Part shown: positions 1-8,748 of the stretch, piece by piece | Position numbering within the stretch: the first letter of the stretch is position 1 | Layout of the letters: each line of letters begins with the position of its first letter | From: Bacillota bacterium | GTDB lineage: Bacteria; Bacillota; Sulfobacillia; Sulfobacillales; Sulfobacillaceae | Direction: 5' to 3' | DNA: 34,200 bases | Assembly: GCA_021792935.1 (NCBI GenBank) | Contig: JAJYTS010000012.1 | Coordinates: 1 to 34,200, forward strand | Program-made: the position numbers and the translations under genes | The notes under the pieces: model-generated | What the model saw: the letters and a program-made list of their open reading frames with translations, nothing else | What the model was told of the DNA's origin: nothing | Database searches by the model: none

Positions 1-1
1 C

Positions 2-604
2 CGTCCGAATAGCGAGTACCCCTGGTTTTGGGAGATCCATACGTGGGTAGAGGGCCAGACGGCGCCGATCGCCGCGATCGACGCCATTCAAGCGGCCCAT
101 GACTTGGGGGCGTTTGTGGGGGCGTTGCAACGGGTAAATCTGGACGGCGGACCGTCGGGGCGTGGTATCCCATTGGCGCAACGGGACGCGGACTTCCGCT
201 ATTGGTTGGCGCGGTTTGATGGCGATCCCGGGGTTGTTGCGGTGTGGGATCAAGCGTTGGCTGTGTCGCCGTGGAGTGCTTCTCCCGTGTGGCACCATGG
301 AGACCTGGACGTTCGCAACTGGCTGGTGCGTGATGGGCGCATCAGCGGCATCATCGACTGGGGAGAAATGGGGGTCGGTGATCCGGCGTGCGATGTCATG
401 GTCGCCTGGAAGTTGCACTCGACAGCTGCCCGCGACGCGTTTCGCGCGGTGCTCCCCACTGACGACGCGACATGGGCTAGAGCCCGGGGGTGGGTTGTAT
501 CGCAGGCTGTGGCGATTCTTGCCTATTACACCCCGGAGAATAATCCATGGCTTTACCATGAGGCGCAAAGCTGGCTTGACTTGGTGCTGTCCGAGGACAT
601 GTAG
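2..604 (+). CDS. Aminoglycoside phosphotransferase (APH)-family protein, 5' truncated by window edge
   Basis: Frame 2 is open from base 2 to the TAG at 604; contains the APH catalytic-loop-like motif WHHGDLDVRNWLV and metal-binding-like IIDWGEMGVGDPACD. Confidence 0.85.
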   Translation, partial: RPNSEYPWFWEIHTWVEGQTAPIAAIDAIQAAHDLGAFVGALQRVNLDGGPSGRGIPLAQRDADFRYWLARFDGDPGVVAVWDQALAVSPWSASPVWHHGDLDVRNWLVRDGRISGIIDWGEMGVGDPACDVMVAWKLHSTAARDAFRAVLPTDDATWARARGWVVSQAVAILAYYTPENNPWLYHEAQSWLDLVLSEDM

Positions 605-1116
605 AGTCGCCAATCGCAATGATCCCTCACAAGGCGGCACCGAGCCGTTAGCCATCACGTAATCCCTGGATGGGGTCACACGAGTGGAAGGCTGCCTACA
701 ATGACGGAGCGACGTCGGCCGATCCGCCGTGGGTCAGCACGGCGGTTCCATCATGGGCGAATAGGAGCCATGGTAGCGGTTCATGTCCGTTTCGTTTCAA
801 ATGCGATGGCCCCCTGAAGGCTAATTCTTTTTGTCATCGGGTTGGCGACCAATATTTCGCGACCACCTGGGGGGAATTTCTTTCGCGTCGTATTTAGGGG
901 GAAACGATGTTTCGTGCAGCGGGAAAGCCATGCCTGGCAAGGGATTCATATTATAAAAAACCCTCGAGCGTCATAATAAGCCTTGCGCCACCACACGTGT
1001 ATTTTCTCATCCACGGGTATGACCGACGCGTGACCGAGAGGCGACGGCCTTCACTGGAAATCGTACTGTGCTTACTGCTGTTGCGGTCACAAATGAGGGT
1101 GCCGCGTCGTCATGTG

Positions 1117-1206
1117 GGCAACAAACCTAATGAGGTGAACGATGGCGCTTCGGCCAACATGATAACGTTTTTGGCTGTCAACACCGCTTCGTTGACCTTG
1201 GTTCCC
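1117..1206 (+). pseudogene. Fragment of spore maturation protein A (SpmA)-like gene
   Basis: Translation GNKPNEVNDGASANMITFLAVNTASLTLVP resembles the conserved SpmA segment (recalled B. subtilis: EASRSMITFLAVNTSCITLIP). Homology ends abruptly on both sides. Confidence 0.6.
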
Positions 1207-1209
1207 GCG

Positions 1210-1527
1210 CCCCAGGGCAGCTCCACCGGATAGCGGACGGATGAGTATGAGGGGGACTACCGCAGCCGGGACTCCCACATAGCTTAACGGTTTGGATAGG
1301 ACTGCGATCACGGTGTTGAGGGCGCCCGAGGTCTAAAAAACATTCAGGGCAACCAACATTCCCACCAAAAACGGAATCATGCGCACCGCCATTTCAAACC
1401 CTTCTTGAGCGCCCTCTACGAACGCGTCATAGATCTGAACTTTGCGCAGCCAGCCGTATAACGGAATGACAGCCACGAGAAATGGTATGGCTCAGACGGA
1501 GATGGAATCGATGATGTGATTTGCCAT
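1210..1527 (-). pseudogene. Degenerate spore maturation protein B (SpmB)-like gene with two in-frame stops
   Basis: Minus-strand frame reads MANHIIDSISV*AIPFLVAVIPLYGWLRKVQIYDAFVEGAQEGFEMAVRMIPFLVGMLVALNVF*TSGALNTVIAVLSKPLSYVGVPAAVVPLILIRPLSGGAALG; matches the SpmB pattern (IPLYG..KKV..YE.FVEG.K.G...A...IPYLV.MLVA...FR.SGA...PLALIRP.SG.AALG). Confidence 0.75.
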
Positions 1528-1661
1528 TTATCCCTCTCTATGCCCTCAGAGCGAGTCTCACCTGGTATACTATTCGCGCGCCTGTCGCACCCTGCCGATA
1601 CAGGCGGGGTCTGTCTTACCATATGTGCGGGGGACGCGCTTAATGAACTGGGGGAGATTTT

Positions 1662-2123
1662 ATGTCGGTTTCATCGCGCTTGCGGGAACTTGGAATTGTG
1701 CTGCCTACGCCGCCCCAGGCGGTTGCCGCTTACGTGCCCGCCACTCTATCGGGGTCGTTGTGTTATACCGCGGGACAGCTTCCCTTGAAGGACGGCGTCT
1801 TAATGGCGCAAGGACGGTTAGGTGTGGATCTGGATACGGACACCGCCTATCAGGCCGCGCGCCAGTGCGCCCTGAACGCCATCAGCGTGGCGGCTCAGGC
1901 GGTAGGGGATGTGGACCGCCTGTCTCGAGTGATCAAAGTAGTCGGGTTTGTGCAAAGCGGCGATCACTATCATGATCAACCTAAAGTCGTCAACGGGGCC
2001 TCGGAACTTCTGCAAGAGGTTTTCGGCGACGCCGGGCGGCATGCCAGGTCAGCCGTAGGCACCAATGCCCTCCCTCTTAACGCCGCGGTGGAAGTGGAAG
2101 TCATTTTTGAGGTGAAACAGTAA
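1662..2123 (+). CDS. RidA/YjgF family protein
   Basis: 153 aa ORF; LCYTAGQLPLKDG, NAISVAAQAVGDVDRLSRVIKVVGFV and RSAVGTNALPLNAAVEVEVIFEV are RidA-family features. Confidence 0.9.
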   Translation: MSVSSRLRELGIVLPTPPQAVAAYVPATLSGSLCYTAGQLPLKDGVLMAQGRLGVDLDTDTAYQAARQCALNAISVAAQAVGDVDRLSRVIKVVGFVQSGDHYHDQPKVVNGASELLQEVFGDAGRHARSAVGTNALPLNAAVEVEVIFEVKQ

Positions 2124-2126
2124 GCC

Positions 2127-2999
2127 ATGCGGGTGCGGGTGCAAAGAATTCTTCAACAAGCGGGATTGGCTTCTCGCCGCCAGGCGGAGGAATGGATCGC
2201 CCAGGGCCGCGTGACGGTTAACGGCGAGGCTGTCCGCTTGGGTGCCAGCGCCGATCCGCAAAAAGATGCTCTGTCGTTGGACGGAAGGGCGGTTGAAATA
2301 TCCCGGGAAAAGCCTATCTACTTGGCATTGTATAAGCCTCGTGGATACACGACTTCCCTGCGCGATCGGCACGCCCAGCATCTTATTACGGAGTTGCTGC
2401 CGCAAAAACATGGGCGCTTGTTTCCCGTGGGCCGTTTGGACCGTGACAGCGAAGGGCTGCTTCTTGTCACCAATGATGGAGAGGTGGCCCATATGCTCAT
2501 GCACCCTTCAGGGGGCGTTCAAAAGGTCTACCAAGTCTGGGTTAAGGGAGTGCCAAGGCGCTCCCATCTTGAACGCATACGGAACGGTATTGTACTGGAT
2601 GATGGGCTGGCCAAACCTGATCGCGTCGATATTGTCCGGCGCGAAGCCGACCGCACGCTTTTAAGAATGGTTTTGCATGAGGGGCGCAAACGGGAGATTC
2701 GCAGAATCTTTGACAGCATCGGGCATCCGGTGGAGCAGTTGGTGAGGATCCGGTACGGCAATATTTCCCTTGAAGGACTCAATCCGGGGAGTTCTCGTCC
2801 GTTAAGCAACCGTGAAGTGCGAGAATTGAAGGCGTTAGTAAAGGGTGTGCCAGAAGGGGCGAACAATGAACAGGGAATCACGCGACCAAGATCTCCGGTC
2901 CGTCATACACGATATTCAGGAAGTGGGGCAATTTCACGCGGCCGATCGCGGAATTCGGTCCGCGACTCCGGAGGAGGTACTCGCGGGGCTCACCGCTGA
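2127..2999 (+). CDS. rluB: rRNA pseudouridine synthase, RluB/RsuA family
   Basis: N-terminal S4 domain (RVQRILQQAGLASRRQAEEWIAQGRVTVNG) plus catalytic GRLDRDSEGLLLVTNDGE. The C-terminal ~45 codons overlap the next CDS. Confidence 0.9.
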   Translation: MRVRVQRILQQAGLASRRQAEEWIAQGRVTVNGEAVRLGASADPQKDALSLDGRAVEISREKPIYLALYKPRGYTTSLRDRHAQHLITELLPQKHGRLFPVGRLDRDSEGLLLVTNDGEVAHMLMHPSGGVQKVYQVWVKGVPRRSHLERIRNGIVLDDGLAKPDRVDIVRREADRTLLRMVLHEGRKREIRRIFDSIGHPVEQLVRIRYGNISLEGLNPGSSRPLSNREVRELKALVKGVPEGANNEQGITRPRSPVRHTRYSGSGAISRGRSRNSVRDSGGGTRGAHR

Positions 3000-3945
3000 T
3001 GTTTATTTTGTGGGAACCCGCCAAATTTTAAATCATTTAAAGTTGGACCATCTTCCTGTCACCGCAGAGGTTTTCTGTAATCATGAGGGCGTCTTGGCAG
3101 GCGTCGATGAAGCGATTGCGCTTTTGCGAGAGCTTCCCGTTTCGGTGGAGGCCTTGCCGGACGGCGCGTTATTGGCGGAAAAAGATGTCGTCATGCGCAT
3201 TACGGGACGCTATGGAGATTTTGGTCTTTACGAGACAGCCTTGTTGGGCATTTTAGCTTCCTCCTCCGGTTGGGCCACCCGCACTCGGGAAGTGGTGCAG
3301 TTGGCCGAGCCGGTTCCGGTCATTTCCTTTGGCGCTCGTCATGTACACCCTGCCGTGGCCTCGGTCATGGATAGGGCGGCGTTGGTGGGAGGAGCAGCCG
3401 GGGCCAGCAGCATTTTGGGCGCCAAGCAGGCCGGCCAGGTGCCTTCGGGAACGATGCCGCACGCGCTCCTGTTGATGGTGGGGGATACCGTGGAAGCGGC
3501 TTTGGCTTATGACCAAGTGATGCCGGAAGAGACGCCCAGGGTGGTTCTAGTGGACACCTTCAAAGATGAGGCGGAGGAAGCGCTGCGGGTGGCCTCCAAG
3601 CTCGGCTCGAAATTGAAAGCCATCCGGCTGGATACCCCGCGCGAACGGGGCGGAGTGACCCCGGCGCTGGTCCGGGAGATAAAGGCGCGGCTGCAGCAGG
3701 CAGGGTTTCCCGAGGTGGGAGTCTTCGTGTCTGGCGGGATAACTCCGGACCGCATCGGCTCCTTAAAGGAGGCGGGAGTCACTGGGTTTGGAATTGGCAG
3801 TTATATTGCCGGCGCACCGCCCCTCGACATGACGATGGACTTAAAGGTGGTGGACGGCAAACCGGTTGCCAAGCGCGGGCGTATTCCCGGTCTTACCCCA
3901 TCTCGCCCGTTGACAAGCCGCCTTTCTCAGTTTGTAAAGCCTTAA
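2866..3945 (+). CDS. pncB: Nicotinate phosphoribosyltransferase
   Basis: Full-length ORF with HLPVTAEVF, GRYGDFGLYETALLGILASSSGWATRTREV, SFGARHVHP and FVSGGITPDRI, typical of NAPRTase; ATG at 2866 chosen over upstream 2845. Confidence 0.88.
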   Translation: MNRESRDQDLRSVIHDIQEVGQFHAADRGIRSATPEEVLAGLTADVYFVGTRQILNHLKLDHLPVTAEVFCNHEGVLAGVDEAIALLRELPVSVEALPDGALLAEKDVVMRITGRYGDFGLYETALLGILASSSGWATRTREVVQLAEPVPVISFGARHVHPAVASVMDRAALVGGAAGASSILGAKQAGQVPSGTMPHALLLMVGDTVEAALAYDQVMPEETPRVVLVDTFKDEAEEALRVASKLGSKLKAIRLDTPRERGGVTPALVREIKARLQQAGFPEVGVFVSGGITPDRIGSLKEAGVTGFGIGSYIAGAPPLDMTMDLKVVDGKPVAKRGRIPGLTPSRPLTSRLSQFVKP

Positions 3946-5020
3946 GCACGGTTTCCCACTGTTGCGTGGTGAATAAATGGCGGACGGGTGCCAGTTCTTC
4001 AGGAGACCCCGCATCCCAGGCTAATGCCAAACGATGGGGCAGCCCGGCCGATTCATCCAGCCATTGGATAAGGCGAATCCGGGCTTGCCGCCGCACCCCG
4101 GGTTCTTGAGGAAGCGCGGTTTCCAAAAGATTAATGGCTTGGCTCTTTTGGTCGGCCAGGTAGAGTGCGTCGGCCTGCGCGAGGCGGCCCCGCTCGCTAT
4201 CGTCGAATATGTCCCAAAGGGTTGAGGTAAAACCCGGGCGGATAAGGGTCATATCGCTTAAAAGAGCGCGGTGCCGGTGGACGTTGGGCTGGATGAGTGC
4301 ATTCCTTTCGCACAGTTGCCGAAGCAGGGCCTCAAGCATAAGTGTTGCGGGTTGCCCCTCCAGTCCTAGAAACAGCGAAGACAGATCAAGTTGTGGCTGC
4401 ATCCAATGGAGTAGCGCCCACTGGGAAAAGTCCTGGAGGGGCGCCTCTAAGTACGGTGCGAGCCAGCGGTGAAAGTATTCCCGTACAACAGCATCCTGGT
4501 TCCAAGACGGATGCATCTCCGCCCAAAGCGCTGTTAGAGAATCGCGATGCAGGCGCGGCGTCTGCTTGGGCTGCCGTTCCAGCAGTTGTCCGATGAGGAT
4601 TACGCCCTCTGGGGCAAATGGGTTGCGCCATCTCGACGGACCTTCGGGAATAAGGTGCCAATCGAGACCGGCGGCGAAGGGCCACGAGGCCAAGAGCGCG
4701 GTGGCCTGCACCGCCAATCGCCAGGGCGCTTCTTGATATAAAGGCCGCGATTGTGATAAGTCCAGCAGCAGCGCCGCTCCATGGGGACAGGGCCGCTCTC
4801 GCCTATCACAGTCGCAATACGTGCTCCATACGTTTCCCTTGTCATGGGTCGTCCATACCGTATAGTGGTCGCGATATCCTAAGAGCCGTGCCCCGTATAT
4901 TGTTTCCCCAATCCGGAGCCGACGCGTCAGCCGGTCTTGGGTCAGGTAGTCCTGTCCAGAGCGCCGCACCCACCCTGGAAGCGCGTGTAATGACTCCCGC
5001 AACTGATCCGCGCCTTCCAT
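3893..5020 (-). CDS. SWIM zinc-finger domain protein
   Basis: ORF 3893..5224; likely start is the ATG at 5020 (MEGADQLRESLH). SWIM motif CDCDRRERPCPHGAALLLDL (CxC...CxH). Confidence 0.75.
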   Translation of the reverse strand: MEGADQLRESLHALPGWVRRSGQDYLTQDRLTRRLRIGETIYGARLLGYRDHYTVWTTHDKGNVWSTYCDCDRRERPCPHGAALLLDLSQSRPLYQEAPWRLAVQATALLASWPFAAGLDWHLIPEGPSRWRNPFAPEGVILIGQLLERQPKQTPRLHRDSLTALWAEMHPSWNQDAVVREYFHRWLAPYLEAPLQDFSQWALLHWMQPQLDLSSLFLGLEGQPATLMLEALLRQLCERNALIQPNVHRHRALLSDMTLIRPGFTSTLWDIFDDSERGRLAQADALYLADQKSQAINLLETALPQEPGVRRQARIRLIQWLDESAGLPHRLALAWDAGSPEELAPVRHLFTTQQWETVLKALQTEKGGLSTGEMG

Positions 5021-5150
5021 GGAGTCAACTCCTCGCTGGCAAGTAGGGATATTGTAGCAAATATGCTCGTGACTCTTGAAACTGCCTGCCAATGTGGGCA
5101 CAATGGGAAGACAAGCGCAAGACCGACCACGACAAGGGAGGGTTGCAGCG

Positions 5151-5306
5151 ATGACAGTAAAGTGTCGGGTATGCGGCCGAACGGTTGAAGTGGCACGCTG
5201 GAGTAAGGAATATGAACGCCTCAAAGCGACGGATCACCCGGCGTACGTGTGCGACTCCTGTCAACAGCGGATTCGGACCGACGCGCAAAACCAACAGCCG
5301 CATTAG
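5151..5306 (+). CDS. YlaI-like (DUF2197) small zinc-ribbon protein
   Basis: MTVKCRVCGRTVEVARWSKEYERLKATDHPAYVCDSCQQRIRTDAQ; paired CxxC; RBS gggagggttgcagcg before the ATG. Confidence 0.7.
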   Translation: MTVKCRVCGRTVEVARWSKEYERLKATDHPAYVCDSCQQRIRTDAQNQQPH

Positions 5307-5329
5307 GCGATTTTTTGGAGGGCTGGCAA

Positions 5330-5707
5330 TTGATTCGGGGCATTCGGGGTGCTACCACCGTGGAGCGTGATGACGCCGAGGAAATCTTGTCGCGTACGGA
5401 GGAGTTGCTCCGGGAGATGTCGCGCGCCAATGGCTTGGAACCGGACCACATGGCCAGTATTTTGTTTACACTGTCGCCCGATTTGCATGCGGCATTTCCG
5501 GCGGAGGCGGCGCGGCGGGTGGGATGGCAATTTGTGCCCGTCATATGCATGCGCGAACTTGATGTGCCCCAAGGTCTGAGTAAGACGATACGGGTGCTGA
5601 TGCATGCGGAAACGTTGTTGACCCCCACCGAGGTCAAGCATGTCTATCAAGGGCGGGCTGTCATGTTGCGCGAGGATTTGGATAACGATGTGAATCTGGG
5701 TGGGTAG
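5330..5707 (+). CDS. aroH: Chorismate mutase, AroH class
   Basis: IRGIRGATTVERDDAEEI...SILFTLSPDLHAAFPAEAAR..GW..VPVICMRELDVPQGL..TIRVLMH is AroH-type; TTG start behind tttttggaggg. Confidence 0.92.
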   Translation: MIRGIRGATTVERDDAEEILSRTEELLREMSRANGLEPDHMASILFTLSPDLHAAFPAEAARRVGWQFVPVICMRELDVPQGLSKTIRVLMHAETLLTPTEVKHVYQGRAVMLREDLDNDVNLGG

Positions 5708-6392
5708 TCGGATTGTGGACAAGCGGGGGACGGTTGCCGTAGATGGCCCCGCGGGCGCGGGAAAGAGCACGGTTGCGCGCCGTCTTGCGGCAGCCTTGGA
5801 CTATTTGTATTTGGATACCGGAGCCATGTACCGGGCCTTGGCTTACAAAGCATTGCGACATGGAATTGATTTGCGCGACGGGCCTGCCCTGGCGGCGTTG
5901 CTGCGGGAAACCGCCATTAATCTATATCCCGTTTCCGAGGGCCGCGTCTCGGTTGTCTTGGATGGGGAAGAGGTTACCGAAGCATTAAGAACCCCAGAGG
6001 TCAACGCCAGTGTTTCGCAAGTGGCGGGATTTGAAGCGGTTCGGGGAGAAATGGTGGCGCGGCAGCGGGGAATGGCGGGCCAAGGCGGAGTGGTTATGGA
6101 TGGCCGTGATATTGGGACATTTGTGCTTCCCCACGCCGACGTCAAGTTTTATCTAACCGCTTCATTGGATGCGCGTGCTCGAAGGCGTTGCCTGGAACTT
6201 GAGCGGCGGGGTTTTCCGGTTGAGGTCACTCGCGTTCGCGACGAAATTGCCCATCGCGATATGCTGGATTCCAGCCGTCCTTACGCGCCGTTGGCGCAGG
6301 CCCCGGATGCGGTGTTGGTTGATACTACCCATATGGAGGTTGAAGAGGTGCTGGCGCACGTGTTGAAGATTTGTCGCCGCCGCCTCGCCTGA
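5700..6392 (+). CDS. cmk: Cytidylate kinase
   Basis: VAVDGPAGAGKSTVARRLAAALDYLYLDTGAMYRA; GRDIGTFVLPHADVKFYLTAS. Start may be the GTG at 5715. Confidence 0.95.
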   Translation: MGSRIVDKRGTVAVDGPAGAGKSTVARRLAAALDYLYLDTGAMYRALAYKALRHGIDLRDGPALAALLRETAINLYPVSEGRVSVVLDGEEVTEALRTPEVNASVSQVAGFEAVRGEMVARQRGMAGQGGVVMDGRDIGTFVLPHADVKFYLTASLDARARRRCLELERRGFPVEVTRVRDEIAHRDMLDSSRPYAPLAQAPDAVLVDTTHMEVEEVLAHVLKICRRRLA

Positions 6393-6976
6393 TGCTGGGA
6401 TATTGGTTTTTTTATTGGGCTGTGCGGATTTTGTTTTCCCTGTATTTTCGCATCACCGTGACGGGGTTGGAGAATTGCCCGCCAAGCGGCTCCTATATTG
6501 TTATTGCCAACCATCGCAGCGGTTTTGACCCGCCCATGGTGGGTGCTCTCATGCGGCGTCCCGTACACTTTATGACCAAGGTGGAGCTTTTTTCCTATCC
6601 CCTGCTGCCCTGGGTTTTTAAAATTGTGCAAGCCTATCCCGTCCGCCGCGGTCGTGCCGACCGTGCGGCCATACGCCATTCTCTAGATTTGCTGCGCCGG
6701 GGAGAAGTGATTGTGCTTTTTCCTGAGGGCCACCGTTCGCAGACGGGGGAACTGCAAGAGGCGCGCTCCGGGGTGGTCTTTTTGGCGCAGAAATCAGGGT
6801 GCCTGCTCCTGCCAATAGGCATTAGTGGGAAATACGGGTTTCGGCAAAACATTCATTACGAAATTGGAAAACCGTTTGCGTTGGATTCCACCATGGATAG
6901 AAAAGCGGCGCAAACCCTTATTATGGAAGAGATTCGCGGACTGGTTGAGCGTGGCCAAGCCGGGGAATCCCGATGA
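6392..6976 (+). CDS. plsC: 1-acyl-sn-glycerol-3-phosphate acyltransferase
   Basis: NHRSGFDPPMV (HxxxxD-like block) and FPEGHRSQTGEL; start overlaps the cmk stop (tgATG). Confidence 0.9.
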   Translation: MLGYWFFYWAVRILFSLYFRITVTGLENCPPSGSYIVIANHRSGFDPPMVGALMRRPVHFMTKVELFSYPLLPWVFKIVQAYPVRRGRADRAAIRHSLDLLRRGEVIVLFPEGHRSQTGELQEARSGVVFLAQKSGCLLLPIGISGKYGFRQNIHYEIGKPFALDSTMDRKAAQTLIMEEIRGLVERGQAGESR

Positions 6977-7076
6977 AATGGTTGGATATTCCGTAATTCC
7001 GTTGTAAGATGGGAGAGAATAGCCTTCCCTAGCTATCTTAAGCTATTGTTCGGGAATGGAACTTGGGAGGTCGGCA

Positions 7077-8327
7077 ATGATGGATGAGAGCAAGCAGGAA
7101 GGGGCCATGAGCGACGGGCAAAATGAAATGGAAGCCGCTTTAAACCTCGAAGAGTCCCTGGGCCTGGGGCTTGGCGGTGATGCCCGCCCTGGTGATATTC
7201 TTCGCGGACGGGTGGTTCATATTTCGCAAGATGGAGTGCTTGTCGACGTGGGTGCCAAGTCCGAAGGAATCATCCATCTGCGCGATCTCAGCCATCGTCA
7301 TGTTGAGCGGGCTGAAGATGTGGTGCAGTTGGGAGACATTATTTCTGTCTATGTTCTTGGTTATGAAGGCGACGAAGGAATATTAAAATTGTCTAAGCGG
7401 CGCGCCGACGAGGATGTCGCTTGGGAACGGCTTGACGAGGCTCTCAACCATAATGAGGTATTGGAAGCGCCTGTGGTCGAGGTGGTTAAGGGAGGGCTGG
7501 TTGCGGACGTGGGACTGCGCGGGTTTATTCCCGCCTCGTTAATCGCTCCGGGGTTTGTCCATGATTTACAGCCGTTTCTTGGTCAGACGGTGCGCGTGCG
7601 GGTCGTGGAGATTGACCGGCACAAGCGGCGTGCCATTTTGTCGCGCAAGGACGTGTTGGCGGAAGAGACTCGGGCCAAGCAGGATGAAGTGTGGTCGACG
7701 ATTGCGGAAGGCCAAATTTTGGAAGGTACCGTTAAAAGCTTGACGGAGTTCGGCGCGTTTATTGATTTGGGAGGCGTGGATGGCCTTCTGCATATTAGCG
7801 AAATGTCGTGGAATCGTATTAATCATCCCTCAGAAGTGTTAGAACCCGGTCAGGCGGTACGCGTAAAGGTCATTCGTTTGAACCCGGAAAAGGGCAAAAT
7901 TAGTCTAGGACTTCGCCAGGTTGAGGGGAATCCATGGGATCGCGTTTCCGATCAGTATGGGGAAGGCCAGCTTTATCGTGGGAGGGTCGTGCGATTAGCT
8001 GCTTTTGGCGTATTTGTGCAGTTGGAGCCGGGGATTGACGGACTTATTCACATTTCCCAGCTGGCTGATTATCGCGTCGGTCATCCTTCTGAGGTGGTGC
8101 AAGTGGGCGACGAGATTGCCGTCAAAGTTCTGCAGGTGGACCCGGAACGCAAGCGCATTTCGCTATCTAAACGGGAAGCGGACTTGGAAGGTGGCCTCGA
8201 TGCTCTGGAGAGTCCGGAGGTGAGGGAAGAGGCCTCGGAAGCCGAGGACGCACCCAGAAAAATGACGGCCTATCACGCGGGTGATTGGGACGATGAAATA
8301 GACGGCGACGATACTGAACCGCAGTAA
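7077..8327 (+). CDS. rpsA: S1 RNA-binding domain protein (30S ribosomal protein S1-like)
   Basis: Four S1 repeats (e.g. GTVKSLTEFGAFIDLGGVDGLLHISEMSW, GRVVRLAAFGVFVQLEPGIDGLIHISQLA); cmk-plsC-S1 order is common in Firmicutes. Confidence 0.9.
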   Translation: MMDESKQEGAMSDGQNEMEAALNLEESLGLGLGGDARPGDILRGRVVHISQDGVLVDVGAKSEGIIHLRDLSHRHVERAEDVVQLGDIISVYVLGYEGDEGILKLSKRRADEDVAWERLDEALNHNEVLEAPVVEVVKGGLVADVGLRGFIPASLIAPGFVHDLQPFLGQTVRVRVVEIDRHKRRAILSRKDVLAEETRAKQDEVWSTIAEGQILEGTVKSLTEFGAFIDLGGVDGLLHISEMSWNRINHPSEVLEPGQAVRVKVIRLNPEKGKISLGLRQVEGNPWDRVSDQYGEGQLYRGRVVRLAAFGVFVQLEPGIDGLIHISQLADYRVGHPSEVVQVGDEIAVKVLQVDPERKRISLSKREADLEGGLDALESPEVREEASEAEDAPRKMTAYHAGDWDDEIDGDDTEPQ

Positions 8328-8335
8328 AACAAAAG

Positions 8336-8366
8336 TCCTCAACGTGAGTTGGGGATTCTTTTTTGG
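8336..8366 (+). terminator. Rho-independent terminator after the S1 gene
   Basis: TCCTCAAC-gtga-GTTGGGGA stem followed by ttctttttt. Confidence 0.75.
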
Positions 8367-8572
8367 TGGTTCAGCGCGGGAAATGCGTTGACCACGGTAT
8401 TGATGGGTCAGATCCGTTGGGTACTTGTCCAAAAGGAATTTGCGGCACTTACGGGGGCTCTAGCAGTGTTCTGCCGCTAACAGACGTGCGCGTCTTGACC
8501 GGTTGATTTGCCGCAGGCCATTTCCGACCATCATACGGTGTGGCGTAATTTATTATTTCCGTAGCATGCAAT

Positions 8573-8598
8573 CAGACCCAACAAGGGGTCTTTTTTTG
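8573..8598 (+). terminator. Second rho-independent terminator upstream of pit
   Basis: AGACCC-aacaag-GGGTCT followed by a T7 run (tttttttgg). Confidence 0.7.
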
Positions 8599-8698
8599 GC
8601 CGCTAGCTTGTTCGAATGCGAGCTTTCGCCGCGCCGCAGCGGCGGCGGTAATGACTTCATCCTTTCTTCGGAAAACTATCAATGCGGCTCCGCCAATG

Positions 8699-8738
8699 TT
8701 AAGATTGTGTTAATATATGATTAAGATTAGGTTAAAGG
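8699..8738 (+). promoter_or_regulatory. Four 11-bp-spaced TTAA direct repeats (PhoP-box-like) upstream of pit
   Basis: TTAAGATTGTG-TTAATATATGA-TTAAGATTAGG-TTAAAGG; TTAA starts at 8699, 8710, 8721 and 8732, exactly 11 bp apart. Confidence 0.65.
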
Positions 8739-8748
8739 AGAGATATGC

